This document shows positions 1 through 7,328 of a stretch of 9,830 nt of DNA, in pieces (the first letter of the stretch is position 1; each line of letters starts with the position of its first letter). The DNA lies in assembly GCA_003973375.1 (NCBI GenBank), contig QNYL01000004.1, positions 1-9,830 of the forward strand, in the 5' to 3' direction. The position numbers were made by a program, and so were the translations under genes. The notes beneath the pieces are model-generated. The model had not been told where the DNA came from. It saw nothing but the letters and a program-made list of their open reading frames with translations, and did no database searches. The stretch is from Flavobacteriia bacterium (GTDB taxonomy: Bacteria > Bacteroidota > Bacteroidia > Flavobacteriales > Flavobacteriaceae).

Positions 1-634
1 GCGCATCAAAATAGCCCATTCCTGCTATTTTAAGCAGAATAGCTTCCAAAAGCGTTAGTCCAAAATAGATCAGCCATAAACGTTTGGCCGTATCGGTAAT
101 TCTAGGGTGTAATTTATCGGCTGAAGGGCCGGGAGCTTCGGCAGCAAACATTTGCATTCCGCCAATACCGAGTAATGGTAGAATAGCAATGGTTAATACG
201 ATAATTCCCATACCGCCAATCCAGTGTGTGGTACTTCTCCAGAACAGAATTCCGTTAGGCATACTTTCAATATCATTCAAAATAGAGGCCCCTGTTGTGG
301 TATAACCTGACATTGTTTCAAAAAAAGCGTTGGTAAGGGAAGGAATAGACCCCGAAAGGATGTAGGGTAATGTGCCGGAGAGCGACATCAAAATCCATCC
401 AAAAGTGACCACGAGATAGCCTTCTCTTTTTTTAATCTGTTTTTTGAAGCCTTTGGTAATAAATTGTAGAAGTCCCCCAACCCCAATGCTTATTAGTCCG
501 GCATATAAGATTCCTTTAGCCGCCTCTTCATGATAGAACAAACTTACTAAAGCGGAAACCAGCATGAACCCCCCGTTAAAGATCAATAACAATCCCATCA
601 TTTGCAAAACGATCTTGAAATTGATTTTTTTCAT
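1..634 (-). CDS. trkH: Trk-type potassium uptake protein TrkH (N-terminal part, cut by window edge)
   Basis: This is the membrane subunit of a Trk potassium transporter, which passes K+ across the inner membrane together with the NAD-binding TrkA. It reads open from an ATG at 634-632 to the left edge, giving 211 residues of an expected ~480-500, so the C-terminal part is missing. Hydrophobic segments lie at about residues 8-32, 42-60 and 73-95. The first selectivity-filter loop is clear at 109-119 (SGYTTTGASIL), followed by the TrkH hallmark THWIGGMGI (136-144) and then LGIGGMQMFAAEAPGP (155-170). The start codon fits the family start (basic residues, then the first helix) and lies 15 bp after the trkA stop, so the two are surely cotranscribed. 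There is no recognisable Shine-Dalgarno sequence, as is usual in Bacteroidetes. The identification is firm. Confidence 0.95.
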   Translation of the reverse strand, partial: MKKINFKIVLQMMGLLLIFNGGFMLVSALVSLFYHEEAAKGILYAGLISIGVGGLLQFITKGFKKQIKKREGYLVVTFGWILMSLSGTLPYILSGSIPSLTNAFFETMSGYTTTGASILNDIESMPNGILFWRSTTHWIGGMGIIVLTIAILPLLGIGGMQMFAAEAPGPSADKLHPRITDTAKRLWLIYFGLTLLEAILLKIAGMGYFDA

Positions 635-649
635 TATAGGGGAATTGGA

Positions 650-1999
650 TTAATTAAAAAATTTTTCAACTTTCGAAATAGTTTTCGGCAAACAGCAAAC
701 CACAACTTTATCATCTTCCTGAATTCTGAATCCGCCAAGCGGAATAAAACCGGTAGTATTTCTTACAACACCGCCAATAATAGCATTTCTCGGAAAATTA
801 AGATCGCGGATATCCTTTCTTGTGATCTTGGAACCGGCTGGGGTTTTAAATTCTAAAACTTCAGCATTCATGTTGTTTAAAATGGTCATTTCCAGCACTT
901 CTCCTTTCCTGATGTAACGAAAAATATTGTTGGCAGCCAAAAGTTTCTTATTGATAAGCGTATCAATTCCAATATTTTTTGACAGTTTAAAATAATCTAT
1001 ATTCTGAACCAGTGAGATCGTTCTTTCCACTCCTTTCGATTTGGCAAAAAGGCAGCTCATGATATTGGTCTCCGATCTTCCGGTAACGGCAATAAAGGCA
1101 TCCATCTCATCTACATTTTCTTCTTCCAGTAGTTCAACATCCCGGCAATCGCCATAAATAACCAGAGCATTGGGAAGTTGTTCTGCAAGTTCAATGGCTT
1201 TGGTCTTATTTCTTTCAAAAAGTTTTACACTGAATCCTTTTTTACAGAGTTCAATAGCAGTTTTGGTACCAATTCCACTTCCTCCGGCGATCATCACACT
1301 TTTGATCTCTTTACTCATTTTTCCGGACAGATTCTGAATTTCATCCACACCTTCGGGAGTTGTGATAAAGTAAGCCTGATCTCCTGCATTAAAAACTGTA
1401 TCTCCTCGGGGAATGATTGTTTCGAGAGACTCTGTATGCTGGATGGCAACCGGCATAAAGTGTAAACCGGGATATTTCGCAGCGGCCTCTTTTACAGATA
1501 AGCCTACTACAGGGGCATTTTTATTGATCATAATTCCAACCATGGTCAGTGCTCCTTTTTCAAAATCGTGAGTGTCGTGAAAAGCCGATTTATCGATAAG
1601 TGATTTTATTTCATTTGAAGCCAGTTCTTCAGTTGAGATCAGCTCATCGATACCGAGTTCGGCAAAATTAATTTCATTCTTTTTCTGAGTGAATTCGGTA
1701 TTTCTGATCCGGGCAATGGTTTTTTTAGCTCCCATTTTTTTTGCAATAACACAAATGGTAATATTTGTGGTTTCGGAAGAAGTAACGGCTATCAATAAGT
1801 CGGTATTATCGATCGCATTTTCCTTTAAACTGGCAATAGAAGTGGCATCGGCCTGTACGGTTTTAATATCCAGACGCGTATCAGCATAGCTTAACCTTTC
1901 TTTATCCTTATCAATTAGTGTGATGTTGTGAGATTCAAAAGAAAGTAGTTTCGAAAGATGAAAACCCACTTCACCGGCACCGGCAATAGTAATATTCAT
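650..1999 (-). CDS. trkA: Trk system potassium uptake protein TrkA
   Basis: This is the cytoplasmic regulatory subunit that gates TrkH in response to bound nucleotide. At 449 residues it has the full two-module length of TrkA. The first RCK/Rossmann domain begins with IAGAGEVG (residues 5-12) and has the acidic ribose-binding residue in LIDKDKERL (D30) and ADAT at 50-53. A TrkA_C domain follows at about 150-225. The second Rossmann domain starts at about 234 with IAGGSGIG (237-244), with E262 in LFERNK as the acidic ribose contact and GDCRD at 283-287, and a second TrkA_C domain runs from about 365 to the end. It is the first gene of the trkA-trkH unit and is divergent from radC. A TAnnTTTG box lies about 30 nt upstream of the start codon. 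Nothing is missing or broken. Confidence 0.97.
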   Translation of the reverse strand: MNITIAGAGEVGFHLSKLLSFESHNITLIDKDKERLSYADTRLDIKTVQADATSIASLKENAIDNTDLLIAVTSSETTNITICVIAKKMGAKKTIARIRNTEFTQKKNEINFAELGIDELISTEELASNEIKSLIDKSAFHDTHDFEKGALTMVGIMINKNAPVVGLSVKEAAAKYPGLHFMPVAIQHTESLETIIPRGDTVFNAGDQAYFITTPEGVDEIQNLSGKMSKEIKSVMIAGGSGIGTKTAIELCKKGFSVKLFERNKTKAIELAEQLPNALVIYGDCRDVELLEEENVDEMDAFIAVTGRSETNIMSCLFAKSKGVERTISLVQNIDYFKLSKNIGIDTLINKKLLAANNIFRYIRKGEVLEMTILNNMNAEVLEFKTPAGSKITRKDIRDLNFPRNAIIGGVVRNTTGFIPLGGFRIQEDDKVVVCCLPKTISKVEKFFN

Positions 2000-2030
2000 A
2001 ATAAAGTTTTATGAAAATGATTATGTTTAA

Positions 2031-2038
2031 CAAATGTA
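2031..2038 (-). promoter_or_regulatory. Candidate -7 box for trkA-trkH
   Basis: Read on the minus strand this is TACATTTG, an exact match to the Bacteroidetes -7 consensus TAnnTTTG, ending 31 nt before the trkA ATG. That is a sensible distance for a short leader. No good TTG -33 element is visible 19-21 nt further upstream; that stretch is A/T only. The short consensus can arise by chance in AT-rich DNA, so the call is tentative. Confidence 0.4.
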
Positions 2039-2078
2039 TTCTTTTTCTTTTATATATTTAAGGAAAATATTGGTGTCC

Positions 2079-2774
2079 ATGAAAAACAAGTCTTTAACCA
2101 TAAAAAACTGGAATGAAGATGACCGGCCACGGGAGAAATTATTACTGAAGGGAAAGGAATCTCTATCCGATGCTGAACTGATTGCAATTTTACTTGGCTC
2201 GGGAAACAAAGATGAAAATGCAGTAGAACTGGCCAAGCGAATTCTGGGTTCTGTAGAAAATAATTTGAATGAACTGGGCAGACTAACGGTAAATGATCTG
2301 ATAAGATTTAAAGGAATAGGGGAGGCCAAGGCTGTTTCGGTAATTACGGCTTTAGAAATAGGAAGAAGGAGAAGGCATGAAGAGGCTGTAAGAAGGGCAA
2401 AGATCAAAAGCAGCCGGGATGTTTTCGATTTGATGCAACCTTTGATTGGAGATCTTTCTTATGAGGAGTTCTGGATATTGTATCTGAACAATTCCAATAA
2501 GGTTTTGCATAAGATGAATTTGAGTAAAGGAGGGATTACCGGAACTTTGGTAGATAACCGTCTGGTTTTAAAGAAGGCGCTGGAGATCAATGCTACAGCT
2601 ATCATTCTTTGTCATAATCATCCCTCCGGAACTTTAAGACCCAGTAATTCTGATATCAGTTTAACAAAAAAAATAAAGGCAGCAGGTGAGGTGATGGATA
2701 TCAAAACACTCGATCATCTTATCATCACACAAAGGAAATATTACAGTTTTGCCGATGAGAATATGTTACCCTAA
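2079..2774 (+). CDS. radC: RadC family protein (UPF0758, JAB/MPN domain)
   Basis: This is a 231-residue RadC homologue. The N-terminal part carries the conserved DDRPREKLLLKG (residues 14-25) and SDAELIAILLGSG (30-42), with a helix-hairpin-helix-like segment at about 68-92 (LIRFKGIGEAKA at 74-85). The C-terminal JAB1/MPN metalloprotease-like domain has the zinc motif HNHPSGTLRPSNSD, with H179, H181 and D192 as ligands and E130 as the likely catalytic acid. I chose the ATG at 2079 because RadC proteins start near MKNKSLTIKNW. An in-frame ATG at 2034 would add 15 poorly conserved residues and overlap the promoter region. Despite its name the cellular role is unsettled: the original E. coli radC102 allele maps to recG. 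It is divergent from trkA, and no strong promoter is visible, only a TATATTTA near 2053-2060. Confidence 0.95.
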   Translation: MKNKSLTIKNWNEDDRPREKLLLKGKESLSDAELIAILLGSGNKDENAVELAKRILGSVENNLNELGRLTVNDLIRFKGIGEAKAVSVITALEIGRRRRHEEAVRRAKIKSSRDVFDLMQPLIGDLSYEEFWILYLNNSNKVLHKMNLSKGGITGTLVDNRLVLKKALEINATAIILCHNHPSGTLRPSNSDISLTKKIKAAGEVMDIKTLDHLIITQRKYYSFADENMLP

Positions 2775-2813
2775 ATTTAAGCGGTTAAGCTTTATAAAGT
2801 CGGATAGAAAAAC

Positions 2814-2821
2814 TATTTTTG
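2814..2821 (+). promoter_or_regulatory. Candidate -7 box for the deacetylase-acyltransferase pair
   Basis: TATTTTTG matches the Bacteroidetes -7 consensus TAnnTTTG exactly and lies 20 nt before the ATG of the deacetylase gene. It falls within the 67-bp gap after radC. A TTT at 2791-2793 sits 20 nt upstream, at the right spacing for the TTG -33 element but with one mismatch. If real, the pair can be transcribed independently of radC. Only sequence matching supports it. Confidence 0.4.
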
Positions 2822-2841
2822 AATATTGAATAAAAAGATCT

Positions 2842-4158
2842 ATGCTTTTAGTATATACACAAAAAGTAACCCCGCGAGTAAGTTTTACTTTTAAACATAT
2901 CTTTACCCGGATTTTAAATGTTCAGGTTAGTTTTACTACCAAAATAGAAGAATTTATTGCTTATGACGGTATTAAATTATCCTATACGAAACAGGTGTTG
3001 GGCAATGAATTCTTTGTCAGAAGTAATGATTTTCTTTTCCATCAGGGGATAGATTATGTTGATATTCAAATGTCAAAATGGGATGATGTGCCCTGTTTTT
3101 TTCAGATGAATTCAACTTCACCGATACCTTTTGATATTTTTGCGGCGAGTTTTTATCTTTTAAGCAGGTATGAAGAATACCTGCCTCATGTAAAAGATGA
3201 GTTTGAACGTTTTCCTGCCGAAGAAAGTCTGGCTTATCACCAGAAATTTCTGGATCTGCCAGTAATTGATATCTGGGCGTATAAGCTTAGAGATCTTTTA
3301 CAGGAAAAATTCCCCGATTATAAATTTAAGGGCAGAGCTTTTAAGTATATTTCAACTATCGACATAGATATTGCCTATAAATACAAATACAAAGGGCTTG
3401 TTAGAATGTTTGGTGGGACCGTCAGAGATCTTATTCAATTAAATTTTCAGGATATTTTTGAACGTTTTTTTGTGTTATTTAAATTTAAAAAAGATCCGTT
3501 TGATATCTATAAAAAACTGATAAATCTGCAGAAAAAATTTAATATAGAAACGATCTTCTTTTTTTTACTGGGCGATTACAGTGCTTATGATAAGAATATA
3601 TCTTTTAATAATTTTAAGTACCGAATGCTTATAAAAGATGTGGCAGATTATGCAAAAGTAGGATTACATCCCTCTTATTATTCCATGAAGAATGACCTAA
3701 TTCTGAAAAAGGAAAAGAAAAGGATGGAAAATATAGTTAATTTTCCAATCACCCGTTCGAGACAGCACTATCTCCGTATGGAATTACCCGAAACTTATCA
3801 GAACCTTGTCGATTTGGAAATAACCGAAGATTATACCATGGGCTATGCACAACACTATGGCTTCAGGGCGGGAACCTGTACTCCCTTTTATTTTTACGAT
3901 CTCGATTTTGAAATTCAGACTCCTCTAAAGGTTTATCCTTTTGCTGTGATGGACGGTACTTTAAAGGAATATTTAAATCTTTCTACAAAACGTTCTTTTG
4001 ATGTGATCTACAAACTTGCCAATGAGGTAAAGAAAGTTGACGGAACCTTTATCACTCTTTTTCACAATGAATCGGTAAGCGGCTCAGGACAATGGAAAGG
4101 CTGGGATCATAAGTTTGTCGAAATGCTTGAAAAGTTGGCCCATTTTAAAGCAGAATAA
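2842..4158 (+). CDS. Divergent polysaccharide deacetylase-like protein (DUF7033 type)
   Basis: This 438-residue protein looks like a Bacteroidetes family with an N-terminal DUF7033-like domain (about 1-165) and a C-terminal NodB/CE4-like barrel (about 168-430). Visible motifs are STIDIDIAY (171-179; D174 and D176 in the place of the TFDD motif), GLHPSYYS (274-281; H276), SRQHYLR (306-312), GFRAGTCTPF (340-349; R342 in the place of motif 3) and LFHNE (406-410; H408). CE4 enzymes remove N- or O-acetyl groups from glycans using a Asp-His-His metal site. Here the second His of motif 2 is replaced by Tyr/Ser, so chemistry and substrate are uncertain. No signal peptide is seen, so it probably acts in the cytoplasm or on the membrane face. 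The ATG at 2842 fits the MLLVYTQKVTPR start that I recall for the family. The next gene begins 18 bp later, suggesting a joint role. Confidence 0.85.
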   Translation: MLLVYTQKVTPRVSFTFKHIFTRILNVQVSFTTKIEEFIAYDGIKLSYTKQVLGNEFFVRSNDFLFHQGIDYVDIQMSKWDDVPCFFQMNSTSPIPFDIFAASFYLLSRYEEYLPHVKDEFERFPAEESLAYHQKFLDLPVIDIWAYKLRDLLQEKFPDYKFKGRAFKYISTIDIDIAYKYKYKGLVRMFGGTVRDLIQLNFQDIFERFFVLFKFKKDPFDIYKKLINLQKKFNIETIFFFLLGDYSAYDKNISFNNFKYRMLIKDVADYAKVGLHPSYYSMKNDLILKKEKKRMENIVNFPITRSRQHYLRMELPETYQNLVDLEITEDYTMGYAQHYGFRAGTCTPFYFYDLDFEIQTPLKVYPFAVMDGTLKEYLNLSTKRSFDVIYKLANEVKKVDGTFITLFHNESVSGSGQWKGWDHKFVEMLEKLAHFKAE

Positions 4159-4176
4159 TTCAATTTTATTAAATTT

Positions 4177-5037
4177 ATGATAAAGTATATTTTTAACAGG
4201 GAGATAGATCGTAATAAATATGATACTGCTGTTAAAAATGCTTTGAACACCAGAGTTTATGCCTGCAGCTGGTATCTTGATGCTGTTGCAGATGACTGGG
4301 ATGTGCTGGTTCTGGAAGATTATAAAGCGGTTATGCCTTTACCCAGAAGAAAAAAATATACACTGAATTATATTTATCTGTTACCCTGGGTTCAGCAACT
4401 TGGAATTTTTTCAAATGAAAAGATAAGTGAAAACCTGATAAAGGCATTTATAAAGAAGATACCCGGAAAATATGCTCTGGTAGATTATTATTTCAATTCC
4501 GGGAATCATTTTAAAAGCAAATATCTGACCAAAAGAACAAATTATATTCTACCGCTGGATTCAAATCTTGACATAATAATAAAAAGTTTCAATTCGAACA
4601 GAAGGAGAATTCTTAAAAAAGATTTTAGTAACTATACCATTAATAAACAAGGGGACAGAGAGGAGTTTTTGGGAATGTACAGGCAAACAGAGAAGAATTT
4701 TACGCTTTCAGAAGATGCTGTTGAAAAACTTCAAAATCTGTTAAATACGAAGCAAGACTCTGTTCATATCTGGAATGTTTATCAGGAAAATAAACTTCTG
4801 GCCGGATTGTTGTTTTTAAAAGATCAGAAAAGGATTACCTATTTACTGCCGGTTGCCTCTGCAGAAGCAAAAAAGAATAATCTGCCTTCTTTTATTGTAA
4901 GTGAACTTATAAAATCCTATCAAAATACCGGTTTTATATTAGACTTTGAAGGCTCAATGATTGAAGGAGTTGCCGGTTTTTATAAGAGTTTTGGAGCAGA
5001 GGAGGAGGTGTATTTTCATTATAAGAAGATACTATAG
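4177..5037 (+). CDS. FemAB/GNAT-like acyltransferase
   Basis: This 286-residue protein has no signal peptide or membrane segment and resembles the FemAB/BioF2-like branch of the GNAT superfamily. Features are an N-terminal half with ACSWYLDAVADDWDVLV (29-45) and LPWVQQLGIFS (69-79), a basic NRRRILKKDF segment (141-150), and a C-terminal half with YQENKLLAGLLFL (202-214) and LDFEGSMIEGVAGFYKSFGA (255-274). The last stretch is the most family-like part, similar to the 'DFEGS...GxxxFxxxFG' ending of these acyltransferases. Family members move amino acids or acyl groups onto envelope precursors or glycans; the acceptor here cannot be read from sequence. It starts 18 bp after the deacetylase stop and is very probably cotranscribed with it, so I infer removal and re-addition of acyl groups on the same glycan. 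It ends the plus-strand unit. Confidence 0.75.
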   Translation: MIKYIFNREIDRNKYDTAVKNALNTRVYACSWYLDAVADDWDVLVLEDYKAVMPLPRRKKYTLNYIYLLPWVQQLGIFSNEKISENLIKAFIKKIPGKYALVDYYFNSGNHFKSKYLTKRTNYILPLDSNLDIIIKSFNSNRRRILKKDFSNYTINKQGDREEFLGMYRQTEKNFTLSEDAVEKLQNLLNTKQDSVHIWNVYQENKLLAGLLFLKDQKRITYLLPVASAEAKKNNLPSFIVSELIKSYQNTGFILDFEGSMIEGVAGFYKSFGAEEEVYFHYKKIL

Positions 5038-5105
5038 AAGACCTTGCAATATTCTTTTAAATTATGAAATAAAGACGATTCCTTGCTCAACTTCTTCCTA
5101 CTCAA

Positions 5106-5154
5106 AAACCTGCTTCGCAGCAAGGCGAGCCTGCCTTTGCCGGTAGGCAGGTTT
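5106..5154. repeat. GC-rich REP-like inverted repeat
   Basis: Perfect 8-bp terminal arms AAACCTGC (5106-5113) and GCAGGTTT (5147-5154) enclose about 33 bp. Nested inside are a small hairpin CTGC-TTC-GCAG (5110-5120) and a stronger one with CCTGCC (5130-5135) pairing to GGCAGG (5146-5151) across a 10-nt loop. The block is far richer in G+C than the DNA either side. It sits between the 3' ends of two convergent operons, the usual place for REP-type elements, and could also act as a bidirectional terminator. From memory, similar CCTGCC/GGCAGG palindromes recur in Bacteroidetes genomes. One copy in this window cannot prove that it is repeated. Confidence 0.6.
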
Positions 5155-5174
5155 AAGTCCTCATAAATAAAAGT

Positions 5175-5239
5175 TTATTGCGGGTTAAATTTTTCTTGGG
5201 CGTCGAATTTGAACAAATAATCGCCTTTTGCAACGGTCT
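5175..5239 (-). pseudogene. Possible 3' remnant of a lost gene
   Basis: On the minus strand, directly after the FkbM-methyltransferase stop but in a different frame, this stretch reads as 21 residues ending GDYLFKFDAQEKFNPQ and a TAA stop at 5177-5175. The composition (charged and aromatic residues, GC-richer codons such as GGC, GAC and GCC) looks like a real protein tail rather than intergenic AT-rich DNA. Reading upstream, the frame runs only 10 bp into the methyltransferase gene before a stop, so nothing complete remains. I do not recognise the family. It may be what is left of the gene that was here before the glycan islet. A run of this length can also be open by chance. Confidence 0.25.
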
Positions 5240-6079
5240 TTATAGGTTTTTAACGTGTGTAAAAATATAATTATATCTATTATGGTTTTTTTCTATATGA
5301 GAAAGGTTGCCGTGATCATCAATAAAGTATCTTTTATATCCTAATTGTTTAAGAAATTGTAAAATTTCTTGCTTCTTTTTTTGATTATTATTTATTTCAA
5401 TTAACAATGTAGGGTGGTATTTTTTTAAAGAGTTTTTCATTCCTAATAATGCATTATATTCAAAACCTTCAATATCAATTTTAATAACATCTATTTGATT
5501 TAACATGTTCGTTCTCACATATTCATCTAAACTTATTATTTTAGTCGTCTGTTGAATACTTTCTGGTTGTTCTTCTAAGGAAGCCATGCCTAAATTATTT
5601 TCTTTGGGATTATAATAGATGGTAAGGACACCGTTTTTATCACCAATAGCATAATTGTTGGCCTTAATATTTGATAGCTTATTAAGTTTTATATTATAAA
5701 CTAATGATTCGAAGTTCTGATTAAATGGTTCAAAAGAAATTATTTGACCTTCACTTATGTAAGGTGAAAGAAAAAGGCTGTAAAGACCAAAATTTGCACC
5801 AATATCAATAAATAAACTATCTTTTTTAATAAATTTTTGAATGGCTGTAAGTTCGGCTTTTTCATATTCACCCAAAAAATAAAGGTTTTGCTGAATCCAA
5901 TCATTAATATCTAATTTTAAGTTGATCCTATTTATTTCAATTTCAAATGTGATATCTTTAAATAAACTATAAGGGTTAAATAAATATGTGTAGAAAAAAA
6001 AATAATATTTTTTGAGAAAATTATTTCTTAAAATAAATCGAAATATCTTGGCTAGTTTTTTCCGGATACTAATTTTCAT
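5240..6079 (-). CDS. FkbM-family SAM-dependent methyltransferase
   Basis: This is a 279-residue class I methyltransferase of the FkbM type, which usually O-methylates sugars or other small hydroxyl acceptors with S-adenosylmethionine. The SAM-binding motif is FIDIGANFGLYSLFLS (90-105), followed by SFEPFNQNFE (115-124; the acidic ribose-binding position), NNYAIGD (141-147) and the family signature DVIKIDIEGFEYNALLGM (197-214), then LLIEI (225-229). The first ~40 residues are very basic and aromatic (FFFYTYLF at 27-34) and could touch the membrane. The gene starts inside the flippase gene (11-bp overlap), which implies translational coupling. It is the last gene of the minus-strand glycan operon, so methylation of the exported glycan, for example as a terminal cap, is the natural inference. 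The acceptor is unknown. It is very AT-rich like its two operon partners. Confidence 0.9.
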   Translation of the reverse strand: MKISIRKKLAKIFRFILRNNFLKKYYFFFYTYLFNPYSLFKDITFEIEINRINLKLDINDWIQQNLYFLGEYEKAELTAIQKFIKKDSLFIDIGANFGLYSLFLSPYISEGQIISFEPFNQNFESLVYNIKLNKLSNIKANNYAIGDKNGVLTIYYNPKENNLGMASLEEQPESIQQTTKIISLDEYVRTNMLNQIDVIKIDIEGFEYNALLGMKNSLKKYHPTLLIEINNNQKKKQEILQFLKQLGYKRYFIDDHGNLSHIEKNHNRYNYIFTHVKNL

Positions 6080-7322
6080 TTTTTTTATTATATAGAATGA
6101 AGAAAGTGATTGAAGTAATAATTGAAGTTAGCCACATCGTTATAGCAGAAGTTATTGCTGCACCCAGAATACCATAAATCGGAATAAGTATATAATTTGC
6201 AATTAGATTGAAAAAAATTCCAATAATAGAAATCCAGAAATTAACATGTGCTTTGCCTATTACAGAAAGTAAATTTCCAAATAACCCTCTAAGAATAAGT
6301 ATACTTGTTATACCTAATAAGAGAGTCATAAAGGTTGATTCATAGGGGATAAAATCACTGCCAAAAAACATTAGAATAAAGGTTTTAAATATCCATCCTA
6401 TAAGAATAAAAGTTACACTGATTATTGTGAATAGCAAAGTATAACTCTTGATATAATTGTAGATAAAAGTTTTATCTAAAGAACGTTGTGTAAGTGTTAC
6501 AAAATCAGTTAAAAGTAATACGCGTGGTAAAAAAATTAAACTAAAAGGAATAAGCGAAAGGTATTTATACAGGGTCACTTTCACGGGATCGTTTAAAATA
6601 ACTCCAATTAGAACGATGTCAAGAACAATTAAAAGCTGGGATGTGACATTTGAAAGGCCTGCATAAAAACTGTAAGACCAAAATTCTCGTTTAGCAATTT
6701 GGAGTTGACTCTTTTTTATAAAAAGAATACTTGTTTTCTTATAATAGAAAATAAAAACAATCAAAGGTGTTAGTATCATAGCCAGAATGTACCCATAACT
6801 ATTGAAAAGTGAACTTCCAATAAATACCAGGATAAGTAGTAATATATTATACACGATTTCAATATGTGCAAATATTTTGTTTTTATGAATGATCCGATAA
6901 TAGGTTTTTAAGGTTTCCAGTAAAAAAAGGCTAAAAATTTGAAATGAGATAGCAATAATATAATTTTGTGCAGCAGGTAAAGAATATGATAAAAGGGGGC
7001 TTAATGCAATTAAAATAAGGATAATTAAAAAAGAATAAGTTCCACCTTTTTTAATAGTGTATAAAAAAAGAGTATCTTTATATTTCTTTGTTTTTGCTAA
7101 AGATCCATATCTTAAAAGTCCTTGAGTAGCTCCGAAACCTCCTATTGGGATGATCAGAGCAATAATATTTTGAGCAAAAATAACTAATCCCAAGTCAAAA
7201 TTTGGAATTAATTGTAATGCAACCCAGGAAGCAAGAAAAGAGAATAATCTTCCCAGGATTGTCGCATAAAAGATATGACCTCCTTGTTTTTTAAAGAATT
7301 CTTTAAGCAACCAGTTAATCAT
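6069..7322 (-). CDS. Wzx-like polysaccharide flippase (MATE/MVF superfamily)
   Basis: This 417-residue integral membrane protein moves lipid-linked oligosaccharides across the inner membrane, judging from its family. Hydrophobic helices cover most of the length, roughly 12-14 of them, beginning with residues 17-40 and 46-64. N-terminal features of the polysaccharide-synthase family are GRLFSFLASWVALQLIP (24-40) and FGATQGLLRYGS (63-74). The C-terminal hallmark is at 361-393, with NFWISIIGIFFNLIANYIL then IPIYGILGAAITSA. Charged loops such as KKTSILFIKKSQLQIAKRE (195-213) separate two bundles. It begins 6 bp after the glycosyltransferase stop and overlaps the methyltransferase start by 11 bp. 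No Wzy polymerase or chain-length regulator is adjacent, so it may export a short glycan or serve a pathway encoded elsewhere. Substrate cannot be deduced. Confidence 0.9.
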   Translation of the reverse strand: MINWLLKEFFKKQGGHIFYATILGRLFSFLASWVALQLIPNFDLGLVIFAQNIIALIIPIGGFGATQGLLRYGSLAKTKKYKDTLFLYTIKKGGTYSFLIILILIALSPLLSYSLPAAQNYIIAISFQIFSLFLLETLKTYYRIIHKNKIFAHIEIVYNILLLILVFIGSSLFNSYGYILAMILTPLIVFIFYYKKTSILFIKKSQLQIAKREFWSYSFYAGLSNVTSQLLIVLDIVLIGVILNDPVKVTLYKYLSLIPFSLIFLPRVLLLTDFVTLTQRSLDKTFIYNYIKSYTLLFTIISVTFILIGWIFKTFILMFFGSDFIPYESTFMTLLLGITSILILRGLFGNLLSVIGKAHVNFWISIIGIFFNLIANYILIPIYGILGAAITSAITMWLTSIITSITFFILYNKKNEN

Positions 7323-7328
7323 AGTGGA

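Noticed and set aside
84..305. Plus-strand open frame of 73 codons
   Set aside because: It is antisense to trkH, whose protein has strong family motifs through this region.
602..1889. Three plus-strand open frames (602-856, 1178-1465, 1689-1889)
   Set aside because: All lie antisense to trkA (the first also to the trkH start), and none resembles a protein family.
2053..2060. TATATTTA as a -7 box for radC
   Set aside because: The last base of the consensus is wrong and no -33 TTG is placed correctly; too weak to list as a feature.
2034..2078. Upstream in-frame ATG extending radC by 15 residues
   Set aside because: The extension does not resemble RadC N-termini, and it would overlap the trkA promoter region. 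The ATG at 2079 matches the family.
2027..2407. Minus-strand open frame of 126 codons
   Set aside because: It is antisense to radC and is low-complexity, rich in Ser, Leu and Ala, as expected of a shadow frame.
4961..5146. Plus-strand open frame of 61 codons
   Set aside because: It overlaps the acyltransferase 3' end in another frame and runs into the palindromic element; the Cys/Arg-rich product looks artificial.
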